Shown here one piece after another: positions 43,042 through 53,150 of a stretch of 64,000 bases of DNA; position 1 is the first letter of the stretch, and every line of letters begins with the position of its first letter. The translations under genes were made by a program, and so were the position numbers. This stretch comes from Eutreptiella sp. 'Long Island Sound 2002' (lineage: Eukaryota; Euglenozoa; Euglenophyceae; Eutreptiales; Eutreptiaceae): NCBI GenBank assembly GCA_964036045.1, contig CAXIWF010000906.1, forward strand, positions 1-64,000, in the 5' to 3' direction. The notes below the pieces were generated by a model, which saw nothing but the letters and a program-made list of their open reading frames with translations, was not told the origin of the DNA and did not search any database.

Positions 43042-43634
43042 GTGGCCCTGCAGCGGCGTCTGCTGGCTGCAGACCCGACACTCCAAGCCACACCCAGTCA
43101 TCTTTGGGAAGGTATTGACTGTGTCATGATGGTTGGGACGTTCCTGTCTCACATGAGATATCCGCTCATCAGCATTGGGCCCCCCAACTTAATGGCAGTA
43201 GGCTGATACCGCTGCTGCTTTGTGCACATGATGTCTCAGGGTGCTGTCCTCTCTCCTGCACCACTAGCACGCCCTCGGTTTCTGCTGTGTCACAGATTTA
43301 CAGAGGAGGGAAAATTTCGCCAGGGGAGAATTTTGCCATTAAGAAAGGTGGCGAAATTTTCCCCGTCGAAATTTGGGGGATCCGGCCCTCTAGAGCTCTA
43401 GAGGTACGTGCTGTCACACGCAGTGACAGTGAAAGTGAAAGTAACAGGGACGCTGATAGTGACAGTCCTGGTGGCAGTGGCAGTGTGGAGTCTCTGTCTA
43501 TTGCACATTTTTTATGTTTTGGTGCAGGCATTCGGGGGTATAGCACTTTAGTTTTGGGGATTTCAATGAGGGCGATAATTTCCCCTGGAGAAATTGTCCC
43601 CAGGCGAAATTTTCCCACCCCCTGTATGTTTCAG
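43042..43634. other. Probable intron with short repeats
   Basis: GGGAAAATTTCGCC/GGCGAAATTTTCCC inverted motifs at 43311-43365 and 43578-43620 resemble those at 18822-18930. A GACAGTGAAAGTGAAAGTAA tract is at 43420-43470. No gene seen. Confidence 0.45.
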
Positions 43635-43707
43635 TCGGCTCCAGAGCTCACATTCAGGGAAGTCCCCAAGGGCGTGGCAGTCATCCAGCTGTACACACGG
43701 ATGTCAG
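43635..43707 (+). CDS. Coding exon of an unknown protein
   Basis: Between CCCTGTATGTTTCAG and GTTCTG. It encodes SAPELTFREVPKGVAVIQLY then TRMS. It again has alternating hydrophobics. Not identified; linkage to 42960-43041 is by proximity and strand only. Confidence 0.4.
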
Positions 43708-44901
43708 GTTCTGAGGTCCAAACTGATGCTCCACCGCCTCTAGCAGCCTGTGGTCCCCCACACAGGACAACCGGTGTGGTATTTTCTCTGTCTTTGAGGC
43801 CCAGTCACATCGTCCGAGGCACACGCAAGTCTGAGTACAAACAAAAGACAGGATGTCTCAGGGGGCTGTTCGACCGAAAGTCCACATGGCACACACAACA
43901 GCCCCAGCAATGAGCTCCCTGCTGAGTGTGGCATCTGTAGGAATTCACGGCTTTTGCAGCTGGGCCCCGCGGTCTTGAGGCGGGGGGCAAGGCAGGCAGC
44001 TTTGGGTCTGGCTCGGGTACTCCAGGTACTGTAAATTGACTGTTACAACTGGGGAGCACAGCCGCGTAGGGGGCAGGATTTGGAGGGTTTTTGGCAATTT
44101 CCCAGTCCTGTAGGGGGCAGCCTGGTTCCGTAGGGGGCAGCGCCGCGGCTGCACTGTGCCACATCGGGGCTCAGATTTCTTTTGCTGGGACCATCCGAAA
44201 TTTTGCTTCGGCGCCTTCGGCGCAATTGATCCATGTAGTTGGCTGCTTTGTACTCTGTACTGCATCCCTTGTTCTGCCCTTGTTACCTCGGTTTGCCTGT
44301 TGCATTTTGCTCCAGCTATGGCATTTATGTTCAAGAAGTGGAGGAAGCCTGAGGCTTCCCTTCCATGGCAATTGTTGTTTGCTGGTGATCTTGTTTTTTT
44401 ATGTTGGCTCTCACGATTTCACCAAAATTCGTTTCGGCACCTCCAAAGGCTCGGCACCCCAAGGGGGGGCGGGGCAGACGCACCCATCCACCCACCCATC
44501 TGGACCCCCCCACCCCACCCCACCCCTCTTAAAAGGATCTCTGGGGCTGGGGCTGAGGCACAGGCTGAGGTTCGGGGGAGGGCACAGGACGCCCAGGTTT
44601 CACAACCTGCAGATGATCATCCGTACACTAATGCTCTGCCAGGGCGGTTTTGAAGGACACGGTTTCTTTCTTTCTTGCCCTTGTCAAACGCTCCTCACTC
44701 TGGTACTGAGGTCAGTGCCTCCCCTCGCTGCCCTTGGTTGACATTTGGGCCGCCGTCGGTTACCTGCCAACTGCCACCCATCAGCTTTCAACTGCTATCA
44801 AGTAACCTCCAATCGCTATTTCTGCGTGTCTCCGTGGGACAGGCACCAGGGTTCCTTTTTTTGTTGTGCCTTGCCTGTGACCACCATGACATTGGCCACA
44901 G
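43708..44901. other. Probable introns, with a possible exon at 44319-44388
   Basis: ATG at 44319 opens MAFMFKKWRKPEASLPWQLL and could be an alternative first exon. 44545-44640 reads GAGAEAQAEVRGRAQDAQVS in one frame. Neither has convincing splice sites on both sides. Confidence 0.3.
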
Positions 44902-45019
44902 GATGAAAACCTCCCCCGAAGCAGAGGAGGACGACGACATCTGGAAGCCGGATGCCCATGTTCGAGACTGGGGTGCTGCGATGGAGACTGCCAACAAAGA
45001 GTGGGACGTGCAGACCCAG
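44902..45019 (+). CDS. Acidic coding exon joined to the Pro/Ala-Gln/Tyr exon
   Basis: Acceptor GGCCACAG, donor GTGAAC. The 39 codons from ATG 44903 read MKTSPEAEEDDDIWKPDAHV then RDWGAAMETANKEWDVQTQ. The join to the exon at 45462 is in phase 0 (…DVQTQ-VKKAKT…). The acidic, helical sequence suggests a protein-binding segment. It is absent from the partial duplicate at 29667. Confidence 0.6.
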
Positions 45020-45461
45020 GTGAACCCCATGCACCCGACAGGTCTAGGGCGACGCATGGGCCATGCACCCTCAGTCTGCCGTCTGTGAGTGCCTGTGTTG
45101 CATTTCTCCAGCTGTGATCTGCCGGAGATGCTGCCCAAGAGGCTGTGCACCTTCCCCTACAGCAAGGCGCCTAGTGTGTGGCATGGCTTTGTGGTGTAGA
45201 GGTGCATGTGGCAAGGGGATTCGCACACAGGACCATTGTTGCTCTAGTGCTGTCTGTGCAGAAAGTACATGTGTGTGTGTGTGTGTGTGAATCCCTCAAT
45301 GAAAACACATACAAGTGGGTTGCGACCTCAAGCACGATAACGATATGAGGTTCACAGGGCTTGACCCAACCCCGCTTTCCTCCTACGACCGGCTCACAAA
45401 TATGTCATCTTGCATCACTTGACCACCAGGGGATATGGAACCTCCTTTTCTTTGTCTGCAG
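45020..45461 (+). other. Intron, duplicated at 29667-30111
   Basis: GT...AG intron containing a (GT)n tract at 45270-45290 and a Cys-rich frame (CECLCCISPAVICRRCCPRG) that occurs in both copies. The D2 duplication begins at 45041, inside this intron. Confidence 0.55.
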
Positions 45462-46457
45462 GTCAAGAAGGCCAAGACGATCCAAGGGAGCACCGCCAGT
45501 CCAGTGCCACGCGGCAGCAGCGGCCGGACAGCCGGCCCAGAGCCTCGTGCCAGGCCTGCGCCGCCATCACCCCCGCGCACCACCAGCCCCCCGGCCGCTG
45601 CCGGGCCCCTGACGGGTCCTGCAGCGCACAAGGGGTCCGATGCCGCTGCCGCTGGCGACGCAGTCCCAGGGGGCCACCCAGCCACCATGCCCGAAGGCCA
45701 GCCTGAAGGTACGGGCCCTGCAGCCGCAACGGACGCCTGCCTGGTTGTTGCCGCCCGTCCGAAGCCTACGACTCCAGCGCCGCGCTACGCGACCAGCCCC
45801 CCAGCAGGAGCGCCCGCTGCACCCTTCGCGAAGATGCCGCCGGTGACGCTGAAAGGGTCGTCCGCGCAGCAGGCGGTGCCGGCCCCGGCCCCCACCGCCG
45901 CGCAGTCCACCACTCCCAGGACTCCGAACGGTACGGTCGGCTGCAACATGGTACCGCCAGCCACGCACATCCCGGCACGGCCGCTGGTGGGCCTGCAGCC
46001 CGCAGCCCTTGAGCACGTGCCAGCAGAGCCCCGATCCAAGGCCGGCGCGCCAAGCCCAAAGTCCCAGGGGCAGAATCTGTCTTCGGTGTATCAGCAGCCC
46101 CAATTTCATCCCGAGTCTGTCGCACAAGGGAGTGCCCCGAAGCCCCGCAGCCTGGGACTCCCGCTCCTGCGCACAGCCTCCTCATTCTGCAGCCTCCCGG
46201 TCCTGTTCGGCCAGGCATGCTCTGGAGCGGCCAACAGTGGCAGCAGCAGCAGCTGCTGCAACAACAGTAGCAGCAGCAACAGCAGTGTCGACAACAGCAG
46301 CAGCTGTACCAGTGCTGCAACAACAACAGCAGCAACAGCAGCAGGAACAGCAGCAACAGCACCAGCAGGAACAGCAGCAACAGCACCAGCACTGCAGGAC
46401 CAGCAACAGCAGCAGTGGCAGGGGCAGCAGAAAGTAATTGACATTAATGTGGTGCCA

Positions 46458-46490
<33 letters not shown>

Positions 46491-46866
46491 CAATACCAGC
46501 AGCTGCAACACCAGCAGCTGCAATACCAGCAGCTGCAATACCAGCAGCAGCAATACCAGCAGCAGCAATTCCAGCAGCAGCAATACCAGCAGCACCAGTA
46601 CCAGCAGCAGCAACACCAGCAGCAGCAGTACCAGCAGCAGCAGTACCAGCAGCAGCAGTACCAGCAGCAGCAATACCAACAGCAGCAATACCAACAGCAG
46701 CAATACCACCACCACCACCAGCAGCAGCAATACCAGCAGCAGCAGCAGCAGCAATACCAGCAATACCAGCAGCAGCAGCAATACCAACAGCAGCAATACC
46801 AGCAGCAGCAGCAATACCAGCAGCAGCAGCAGCAGCAGCAGCAATACCAGCAGCAGCAGCAGCAAT

Positions 46867-46897
<31 letters not shown>

Positions 46898-46931
46898 ATA
46901 CCAGCAGCAGCAGGAGCAGCAGCGCAAGCAG
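45462..46931 (+). CDS. Large Pro/Ala-rich and Gln/Tyr-rich (prion-like) exon
   Basis: 490 codons in phase from the acceptor TTTGTCTGCAG to the donor-like CAG|GTTAGG. The first ~190 residues are Pro/Ala/Thr-rich and disordered (VKKAKTIQGSTASPVPRGSS start). A Ser/Asn/Cys-rich part follows, then poly-Thr/Ala, then about 160 residues of QQQYQ-type repeats from (CAG)n with CAATAC codons (46455-46920). A short charged end reads QEQQRKQ. If the frame is not spliced there, it continues VRFGQKDSITLDVLDLAG. Such Gln/Tyr-rich tracts drive phase separation in RNA- and transcription-related proteins; the role here is unknown. The frame survives many length changes, which supports coding. Confidence 0.6.
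46455..46922 (+). repeat. CAG/CAATAC trinucleotide repeat tract
   Basis: Long runs of CAG and CAA interrupted by TAC, always in multiples of three. The minus strand reads as poly-Leu or CCCWYCC artefacts. Likely length-variable. Confidence 0.95.
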
Positions 46932-47194
46932 GTTAGGTTTGGCCAGAAGGACTCCATCACCTTGGATGTCCTGGACCTGGCAGGGTCTTTTGTGACCCTT
47001 TATGTGGGGGGGGTGTCAAGGTGGAGGAGGGGTCGGGGGGCTGCACAGAGGCCGCCACCGCTGCAGCTTCCTCCCCTCCCTCCAACAGGGAGGGCCTTCT
47101 TTGGGCAGGGGGAATTTTTTAGGTCAATGGGTTACGCAAGGGGATGGGATTAGTGATGCATTGGCCCTGCGCCCCCCCCCCCCCCCCACACACA

Positions 47195-47906
47195 CGTTCC
47201 TGCTCGAGGGTGCCATCATTTGGTGTTACACAAGCTGCAGCCCCTGCCCTCTTTGTGTTGAAGCCCAGTGTACAAGCACATTCATTGCTTTCCTATCTTC
47301 ACTGTCCTGGGCAGTGCTGGGCAGGTCAACCTTTTCCCTCATTGTGGGGGGTCGTGCCTCCCCACCTTCAGCTTCCCCATGCAGTGCAGCAGCCTCTCTG
47401 CCCGTACTGTCGTCTGCAGTGGGCTGGTGTACATGGCATGCAGAAAATAGTATGCTGCCTCCAATGTGACTCTCTGCAAGCAGAACAAGGGCTGCACAGT
47501 GTTGTGATTTGGCCCCGGTCCCCGCCCTTTGCGCAGACAATGTCTTGCTCAGGAGTTTGGGGCTGTTGTGAGCCACACAGCCCCTCCCCCCCCCCCACCT
47601 TTGTGCAGACAATGCACTGTCCAAACAAGGCTAGTAGCTGTTTCGGTCAATTTTGTGTACTGTCACTTTGCTCTTACAAGTATCGGTGCATTGCAGGGTT
47701 GCTTGTTCAAAGACCAGTATTGCGGTTTTTCAGTTATGTTTTGGTGTTTTGGGTAACGTCTGCACAAGGGCGGGGGGTTATTTCTATTCTGAAGGTGCCT
47801 GTGTTGCAACCTTCAGTTTATAAGAGCTGTTGACGCGTGCATTGATGCATCACCTCTCTCTGTTAGTAGTTCTGACGATCAATTCACATACCACAGGATG
47901 CACACA

Positions 47907-47945
<39 letters not shown>

Positions 47946-48536
47946 CTGCTTGCTGTTACACAGGCCAAAGCCTATGGCCTCTTTGTGCTGAAGCCCAATG
48001 TACAAGGACAGTCCTTGCTTTCCTTTCTTCACTGTCCTGGGCAGTGCTGGGCAGGGCAACCTTTCCCCTCAGTGTGTAGGGTTGTTCCTCCCCACCTTGA
48101 CTTTCCCCTCTCTCTGCCCATACTGTAGTGGGCTGGTGCACATGGCATGCAGAAAAAGGGATGCCGCTTCCAATGTGACTCTCTGCAAGCAGAACAAGGG
48201 CTGCAGATTGCTGTGAGATGGCCCCGGCCGCCTTGCCTAGGACTTTGGGGCTGTTGTGAGCCACACAGTCCCTCTGCCCCCCAGCCCTCCTCTCCCGTCT
48301 GTGCAGACAATGCACTGTCCAGACAATGCACAAGTATCGGTGCATTGCAGGGTTGCTTGTTCAAAGAACGTTACGTTTTGTTGATTTGGATAACGTCTGC
48401 ACAAGGGCGGGGGGTTATTTCTATTCTGAAGGTGCCTGTGTTGCAACCTTCAGTTTATAAGAGCTGTTGATGCGTGTATTGATGCATCACCTCTCTCTGT
48501 TAGTAGTTCTGACGATCAATTCACATACCACAGGTT

Positions 48537-48576
<40 letters not shown>

Positions 48577-49370
48577 CTGCTTGCTGTTACACAGGCCAAA
48601 GCCTATGGCCTCTTTGTGCTGAAGCCCAATGTACAAGGACAGTCCTTGCTTTCCTTTCTTCACTGTCCTGGGCAGTGCTGGGCAGGGCAACCTTTCCCCT
48701 CAGTGTGTAGGGTTGTTCCTCCCCACCTTGACTTTCCCCTCTCTCTGCCCATACTGTAGTGGGCTGGTGCACATGGCATGCAGAAAAAGGGATGCTGCTC
48801 CCAATGTGACTCTCTGCAAGCAGAACAAGGGCTGCAGATTGCTGTGAGACGGCCCCGGCCGCCTTGCCTAGGACTTTGGGGCTGTTGTGAGCCACACAGT
48901 CCCTCTGCCCCCCAGCCCTCCTCTCCCGTCTGTGCAGACAATGCACTGTCCAAACAATGCACAAGTATCGGTGCATTGCAGGGTTGCTTGTTCAAAGAAC
49001 GTTACGTTTTGTTGATTTGGATAACGTCTGCACAAGGGCGGGGGGTTATTTCTATTCTGAAGGTGCCTGTGTTGCAACCTTCAGTTTATAAGAGCTGTTG
49101 ATGCGTGTATTGATGCATCACCTCTCTCTGTTAGTAGTTCTGACGATCAATTCACATACCACAGGATGCACACACACACATACACACACACACACAGACA
49201 CACACGCACACGTTTCCGCTTGCTGTTACACAGGCCAAAGCCTATGGTCTCTTTGTGCTGAAGCCCAATGTACAAGGACAGTCCTTGCTTTCCTTTCTTC
49301 ACTGTCCTGGGCAGTGCTGGGCAGGGCAACCTTTCCCCTCAGTGTGTAGGGTTGTTCCTCCCCACCTTCA
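47195..49370 (+). repeat. Tandem array of ~630-bp units with exon-like segments
   Basis: Units start at (CA)n-GTTTCTGCTTGCTG near 47942, 48573 and 49210 (periods 631 and 637), preceded by a more diverged unit from ~47195. Each full unit holds a (CA)n tract, a splice-acceptor-like TGCTGTTACACAG followed by an open AKAYGLFVLKPNVQGQSL, and a second acceptor-like ATACTGTAG followed by an open HMACRK/HGMQKK segment. Adjacent full units are about 98% identical. The last copy breaks off at about 49370. Confidence 0.8.
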
Positions 49371-50377
49371 CTTTCGGGTCCTTACTGCTCTCTCCCACCA
49401 CTGACCTCACCTCCACCTTCCACAGGTTTGGTGGCAAAGGGTTTTCATGGCCAGGCCGGTTGGCATTGGTGGCAGAGCCCAGATCCACGGGCCTGGCGGG
49501 TGCCCCTCCTCTGTGGGCAGCAGTGACGGAGGGTGGCGCAAGTGATGCCCCATGCTTACAGTCGGCGAGGACCATGAGGCCCTGGCTTGCCCGGTGTGCT
49601 CCAAAGGCCCTGGCATTCGCCACTGCTACTCTCGCCATGGCGCAGGGCATGAACGCAAGGGTGGGGCTCCATGAGGGTCAGGGGTGGCAGCCGGGCCGCC
49701 TGCAGGGGGCGGGCTGCTGGGCTTGGGCTTCGTGGTATGGCCACCTTAGACGGAGAAGCCCCCAGCCCCAAGGGTGGGGGGCGAACAGTGCATGGCGGAG
49801 TGAGGCATGAAGTCGGGCATGGGCGTGCCTCAGGTGACTCGACGTAGCTCTGGGGGGTGGGGCCTTCCATTGTGCAGCGATATGCAGGGTGGGCAGGGGA
49901 GGGAAGGAGCTGGCACTCAGCTGGCACTGACCCGCTAACCCCCTAACCACTCCAATTGTGATGCTCTGCAGGTAGAACAAGGGCTGCACAGTGTTGTGAG
50001 TTGGTCTCAGTCCCCACAATGCCTTGCCGAGGACTGTCGGGCTGTTGTGAACCACACAGCCCCTCTGCCCTCCCGAGCATTGTGCGGTTCCAAGTGCAGA
50101 TGCACTGCAGGGTTGCTTGTTCAAACAGTACAATGCCGCCCCATTCAGAATGTTTTAGTACCTGGGCCACCGTCTACACACTGGGGTGGAGGGTAAAATG
50201 TGCACGCAGGGGGCGGTCGTGCATGTGTTGCAGATCTCATTTTGCCAGAGCGGTCAGGCATCTGATGCTTTTACTGGGCTCTTCGTCTCTGCGGAATGTC
50301 ATTTCACATGGTACAAATTCCCTGTGCATTGCACAGCCCTGTCTCTCTCCCAACATTATGGTCTCCCAGTACTGCAG
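49371..50377. other. No clear gene; one possible exon
   Basis: A plus frame from the acceptor-like CTTCCACAG (49426) reads RFGGKGFSWPGRLALVAEPR and stays open to 49810; the minus strand is also open there. A diverged piece of the ~630-bp unit (GCAGGGTTGCTTGTTCAAA) recurs at 50107. Nothing can be assigned. Confidence 0.35.
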
Positions 50378-50443
50378 TCTTCATGCACATGGCATGCTGA
50401 ATACGGTGGTCTACATGGCGGCCTACAAGGGCTGCTCCTTGTG
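50378..50443 (+). CDS. Small exon with a consensus donor
   Basis: Between TCCCAGTACTGCAG and GTGAGT. It encodes LHAHGMLNTVVYMAAYKG then CSL, resembling the HGMQKK segments of the ~630-bp repeat units and the AHGRFV exon near 50867, so these exons seem related by duplication. Confidence 0.4.
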
Positions 50444-51745
50444 GTGAGTCGCATAGCGTTGCCTCCAGCTCCATATTCATGCACTGTTTGTGGGGCGCGG
50501 CTATGTAGTGGAGATTATCCCAGTGAGATGCTGGTGGGTGACATGGCCAAACAACAGTAGGAGTAGTTTCTGTCAGTCCAAGGTGCATTGCAGGTTTCAT
50601 TGTTGAAACAATAGTATGCTTTTTGTTGCCGCACACTTTGGTGCTTTGGCCACTGTCTGCACATTGGGGCATAGAACCGTGGGGGGGGGCGTACCCCGTG
50701 GGCGGGGTGGTTGTCTTCTGAAGCTGCATGTGTTTCAATTTTCTTTTTGCAAAAGCCGCTACTGTTTGCATTCCTGTCAGTAGTTGTGATTGGTTTGCAT
50801 TGGGAAAATTGTTTCACATCGCACGTGTGTTTCTGCCCAAACGTGTTATCGTTTGGTGTTGCACAGGTTGCCGCCCATGGCCGCTTTGTTTCAGTCCCTT
50901 CCCTCTTAGACGGCCTTGGCGCGATACATCCCCATCGACAGCCTGCTGCACAGGCAGTGATGCACAGGCGTCAGCGTTGGCGTGAGGCTCTCGCCCGCCG
51001 ATCCCCGCGCCCGCGTGTGTGTGTGTGTGTGTGTGCACGCGCATGTGTGTGTCTGCGCATGTGGCCCCGCGTGCGCGGGTCTGTGTGCGTGCGTGCGGTG
51101 TGCCTGCCTTGGTCTTGCCTATTGGTTGGCCGCCAGGCGTTCTGCTGTGAGCCTCTGGCACGACGCTTTCAAATGCATCCTTCAGCACCCAGAGTTCACA
51201 CAGGTGAACGACTGGAAACGCAATCGACACCCACCGGCGGTTTGCAGTCCTCGCAACATCTGAGCGCGCGGCCAACGGATTAACAAACTGATTGGGCCCG
51301 GCGGATAAGTGACTTGTTTGGAGAAGGAAGAGTTGGCTTCTGCAGACATACGCTTCGGGGGAGGGGGGGAGGCAGGTTCAACAGGGCGAACAGATGGGAA
51401 GGGGAGGGTTGTGTCAGGATTGGGAGGCCTGTGCTTGCGCATGAGAAGTGACTCAAAAGGGGTTGTTCTCACACACCCGCAGTGGGAAAACAGAGTGTGG
51501 GCGTGTTGTTCTGTGGGCAACCTCCTCCGGAACAGCGGTGCGTGCGTGGTTGCGTGCATGGGTGTAGAGCCTTTCTGCTTTGTAGGGCCTTTGTGGCCAT
51601 CTACACTGCCGTCTGGCGGACTTTGCCCATGCACTCTTCGTCTTCATGCAGAGGGAAACACGTTTGGGGCTGCTCTGCAGCTCCTGAGGGGTTTTCTTGT
51701 CTTTCCGCCTTCCTGCTTTGCTGTGGTTGCTGCGGTTCCCGTAGT

Positions 51746-51829
<84 letters not shown>

Positions 51830-51838
51830 CTAGCGCAG
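50444..51838. other. Probable introns with small exon candidates
   Basis: A possible exon at about 50867 (VAAHGRFVSVPSLLDG) follows TTGGTGTTGCACAG. Another, DAFKCILQHPEFTQ, ends at 51203 before GTGAAC. Also present are (GT)n at 51016-51040 and a long (GT)n at 51745-51827. No protein family is recognised. Confidence 0.35.
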
Positions 51839-51928
51839 CCAGACAATGCCACTGCTTTTGCTCTCACTGTGCCTGACGAGAATCAGTGCAAACCGGCCTT
51901 CTTGACTGCTGCCTGCCTCTTGACTGTT
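51839..51928 (+). CDS. 90-bp coding exon of an unknown protein
   Basis: Preceded by TGCCTAGCGCAG and followed by GTACGT. Its 30 codons read PDNATAFALTVPDENQCKPA then FLTAACLLTV. Clean borders and phase make it a good exon candidate; not identified. Confidence 0.45.
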
Positions 51929-52960
51929 GTACGTAACGAGTGATACCCAACGGCTGAACACTCGTTTTTCATTGGATGGCAGCTTTGTGACCTTAATTCG
52001 GCCTCACCTTACCCCTGGCCCGGCCGGCCTGGCCTGCCCTGCCGTCCTGTGCCACACGCTGCCCTGCCGTCCTGTGCCACACGCTGCCCCACCTTGCCCT
52101 GCCCTCCTGTGTGTTCAACCCCCGGACCAACCTCAACCACCACGTCCCCTTGTTCCGTGCCGTGTATACCAACTGGCAGTGAGTCAGACTCGAGGGAGTG
52201 TGAACTAGCAAGGGAGGGGTTGTCCTGCGCGCAGGCAGCAGCAATCCTCCGCGGCACAATTGGGGATTTGGCCTGGCTTTGCGATCTGAGTTTCTCGGGT
52301 CGAAGAATTAGAGGTCAGGAAGGCGATCTTGGGGGCCTCAGCTTTGCACGTGTCCTAAAACAACAGGCAAACGCCGGGGGCATGTAGTTACACGTAGCAC
52401 TTGGGGCGAATGGTTCCACCGTGCGTCACCTTTGTGATGGTTCCGGAGATTGTACCCCACCCGCCCACACGCACGCCCACCTACCCAGACCCTTAACCCG
52501 GGATGAGGCCCTCTCAACAAGCGCGGGAGGCTTCCTGGAGGCTTCTGGACGGTTCCTGTTACTTCCTGGTGGCTTCTTGGGGCTGTACTGCAACGCTGAT
52601 AGGGTCTCATAGGGTTTCAGCCACGCACGCCTGTTCACATGATGCCTCCAACACATGGTTTGGGGTTTGATGCGAATGCAGCAGCAGTCGACTCTCGTTG
52701 GTCATCTTTCTGACGGATTAAATGGAACATGTTTGGTTTTGTGATGCTGCTCTGTGAGGCAGGGCTCAGTTGACTTGACCAGCGTCCACTACATGGCCCA
52801 GCGGTGTCCAAGTGCACGGACGGCCACAATTTTTCTCTCCTCTGGCTGGACATGGCCCTGGCCTGCTAGCCCAGGCACCCGGTTGGACTACATGTTGTTG
52901 AGCTGGAAGCCCTTCACACGGCGTACTCCCAGTAGTGGTTGTATGTTGTTGAAGTTGATG
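51929..52960. other. No gene recognised
   Basis: Contains CCTGTGCCACACGCTGCCC tandem pieces at 52045-52090. Open frames on both strands have no recognisable features. Confidence 0.35.
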
Positions 52961-53025
52961 GTGGTGGTGGTGTTGGTGGTGCTGGTGGTGCTGGTGCTGG
53001 TGCTGGTGCTGTTGCTGGTCATATG
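52961..53025 (+). repeat. (GGT)n/(GCTGGT)n trinucleotide repeat
   Basis: About 20 triplets. The minus strand reads His/Gln repeats. A Gln/Ser-containing plus frame (MSQQYLHSMMVAQHQYSSQN) follows to 53148, but splice sites are not evident. Confidence 0.8.
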
Positions 53026-53150
53026 AGTCAACAGTATTTGCATTCAATGATGGTGGCCCAGCATCAATATTCATCACAAAACATTCCCATCAGTTCGAAG
53101 GGTTCACATGACCTTTGTCATACAAATATTGAATGGGAGAGAGCATGAAA

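Noticed and set aside
46106-46960. Minus-strand poly-Leu and Cys-Trp-Tyr-Cys frames
   Set aside because: They are the complement of the CAG/CAATAC tract; the plus strand has in-phase splice sites and flanking sensible codons.
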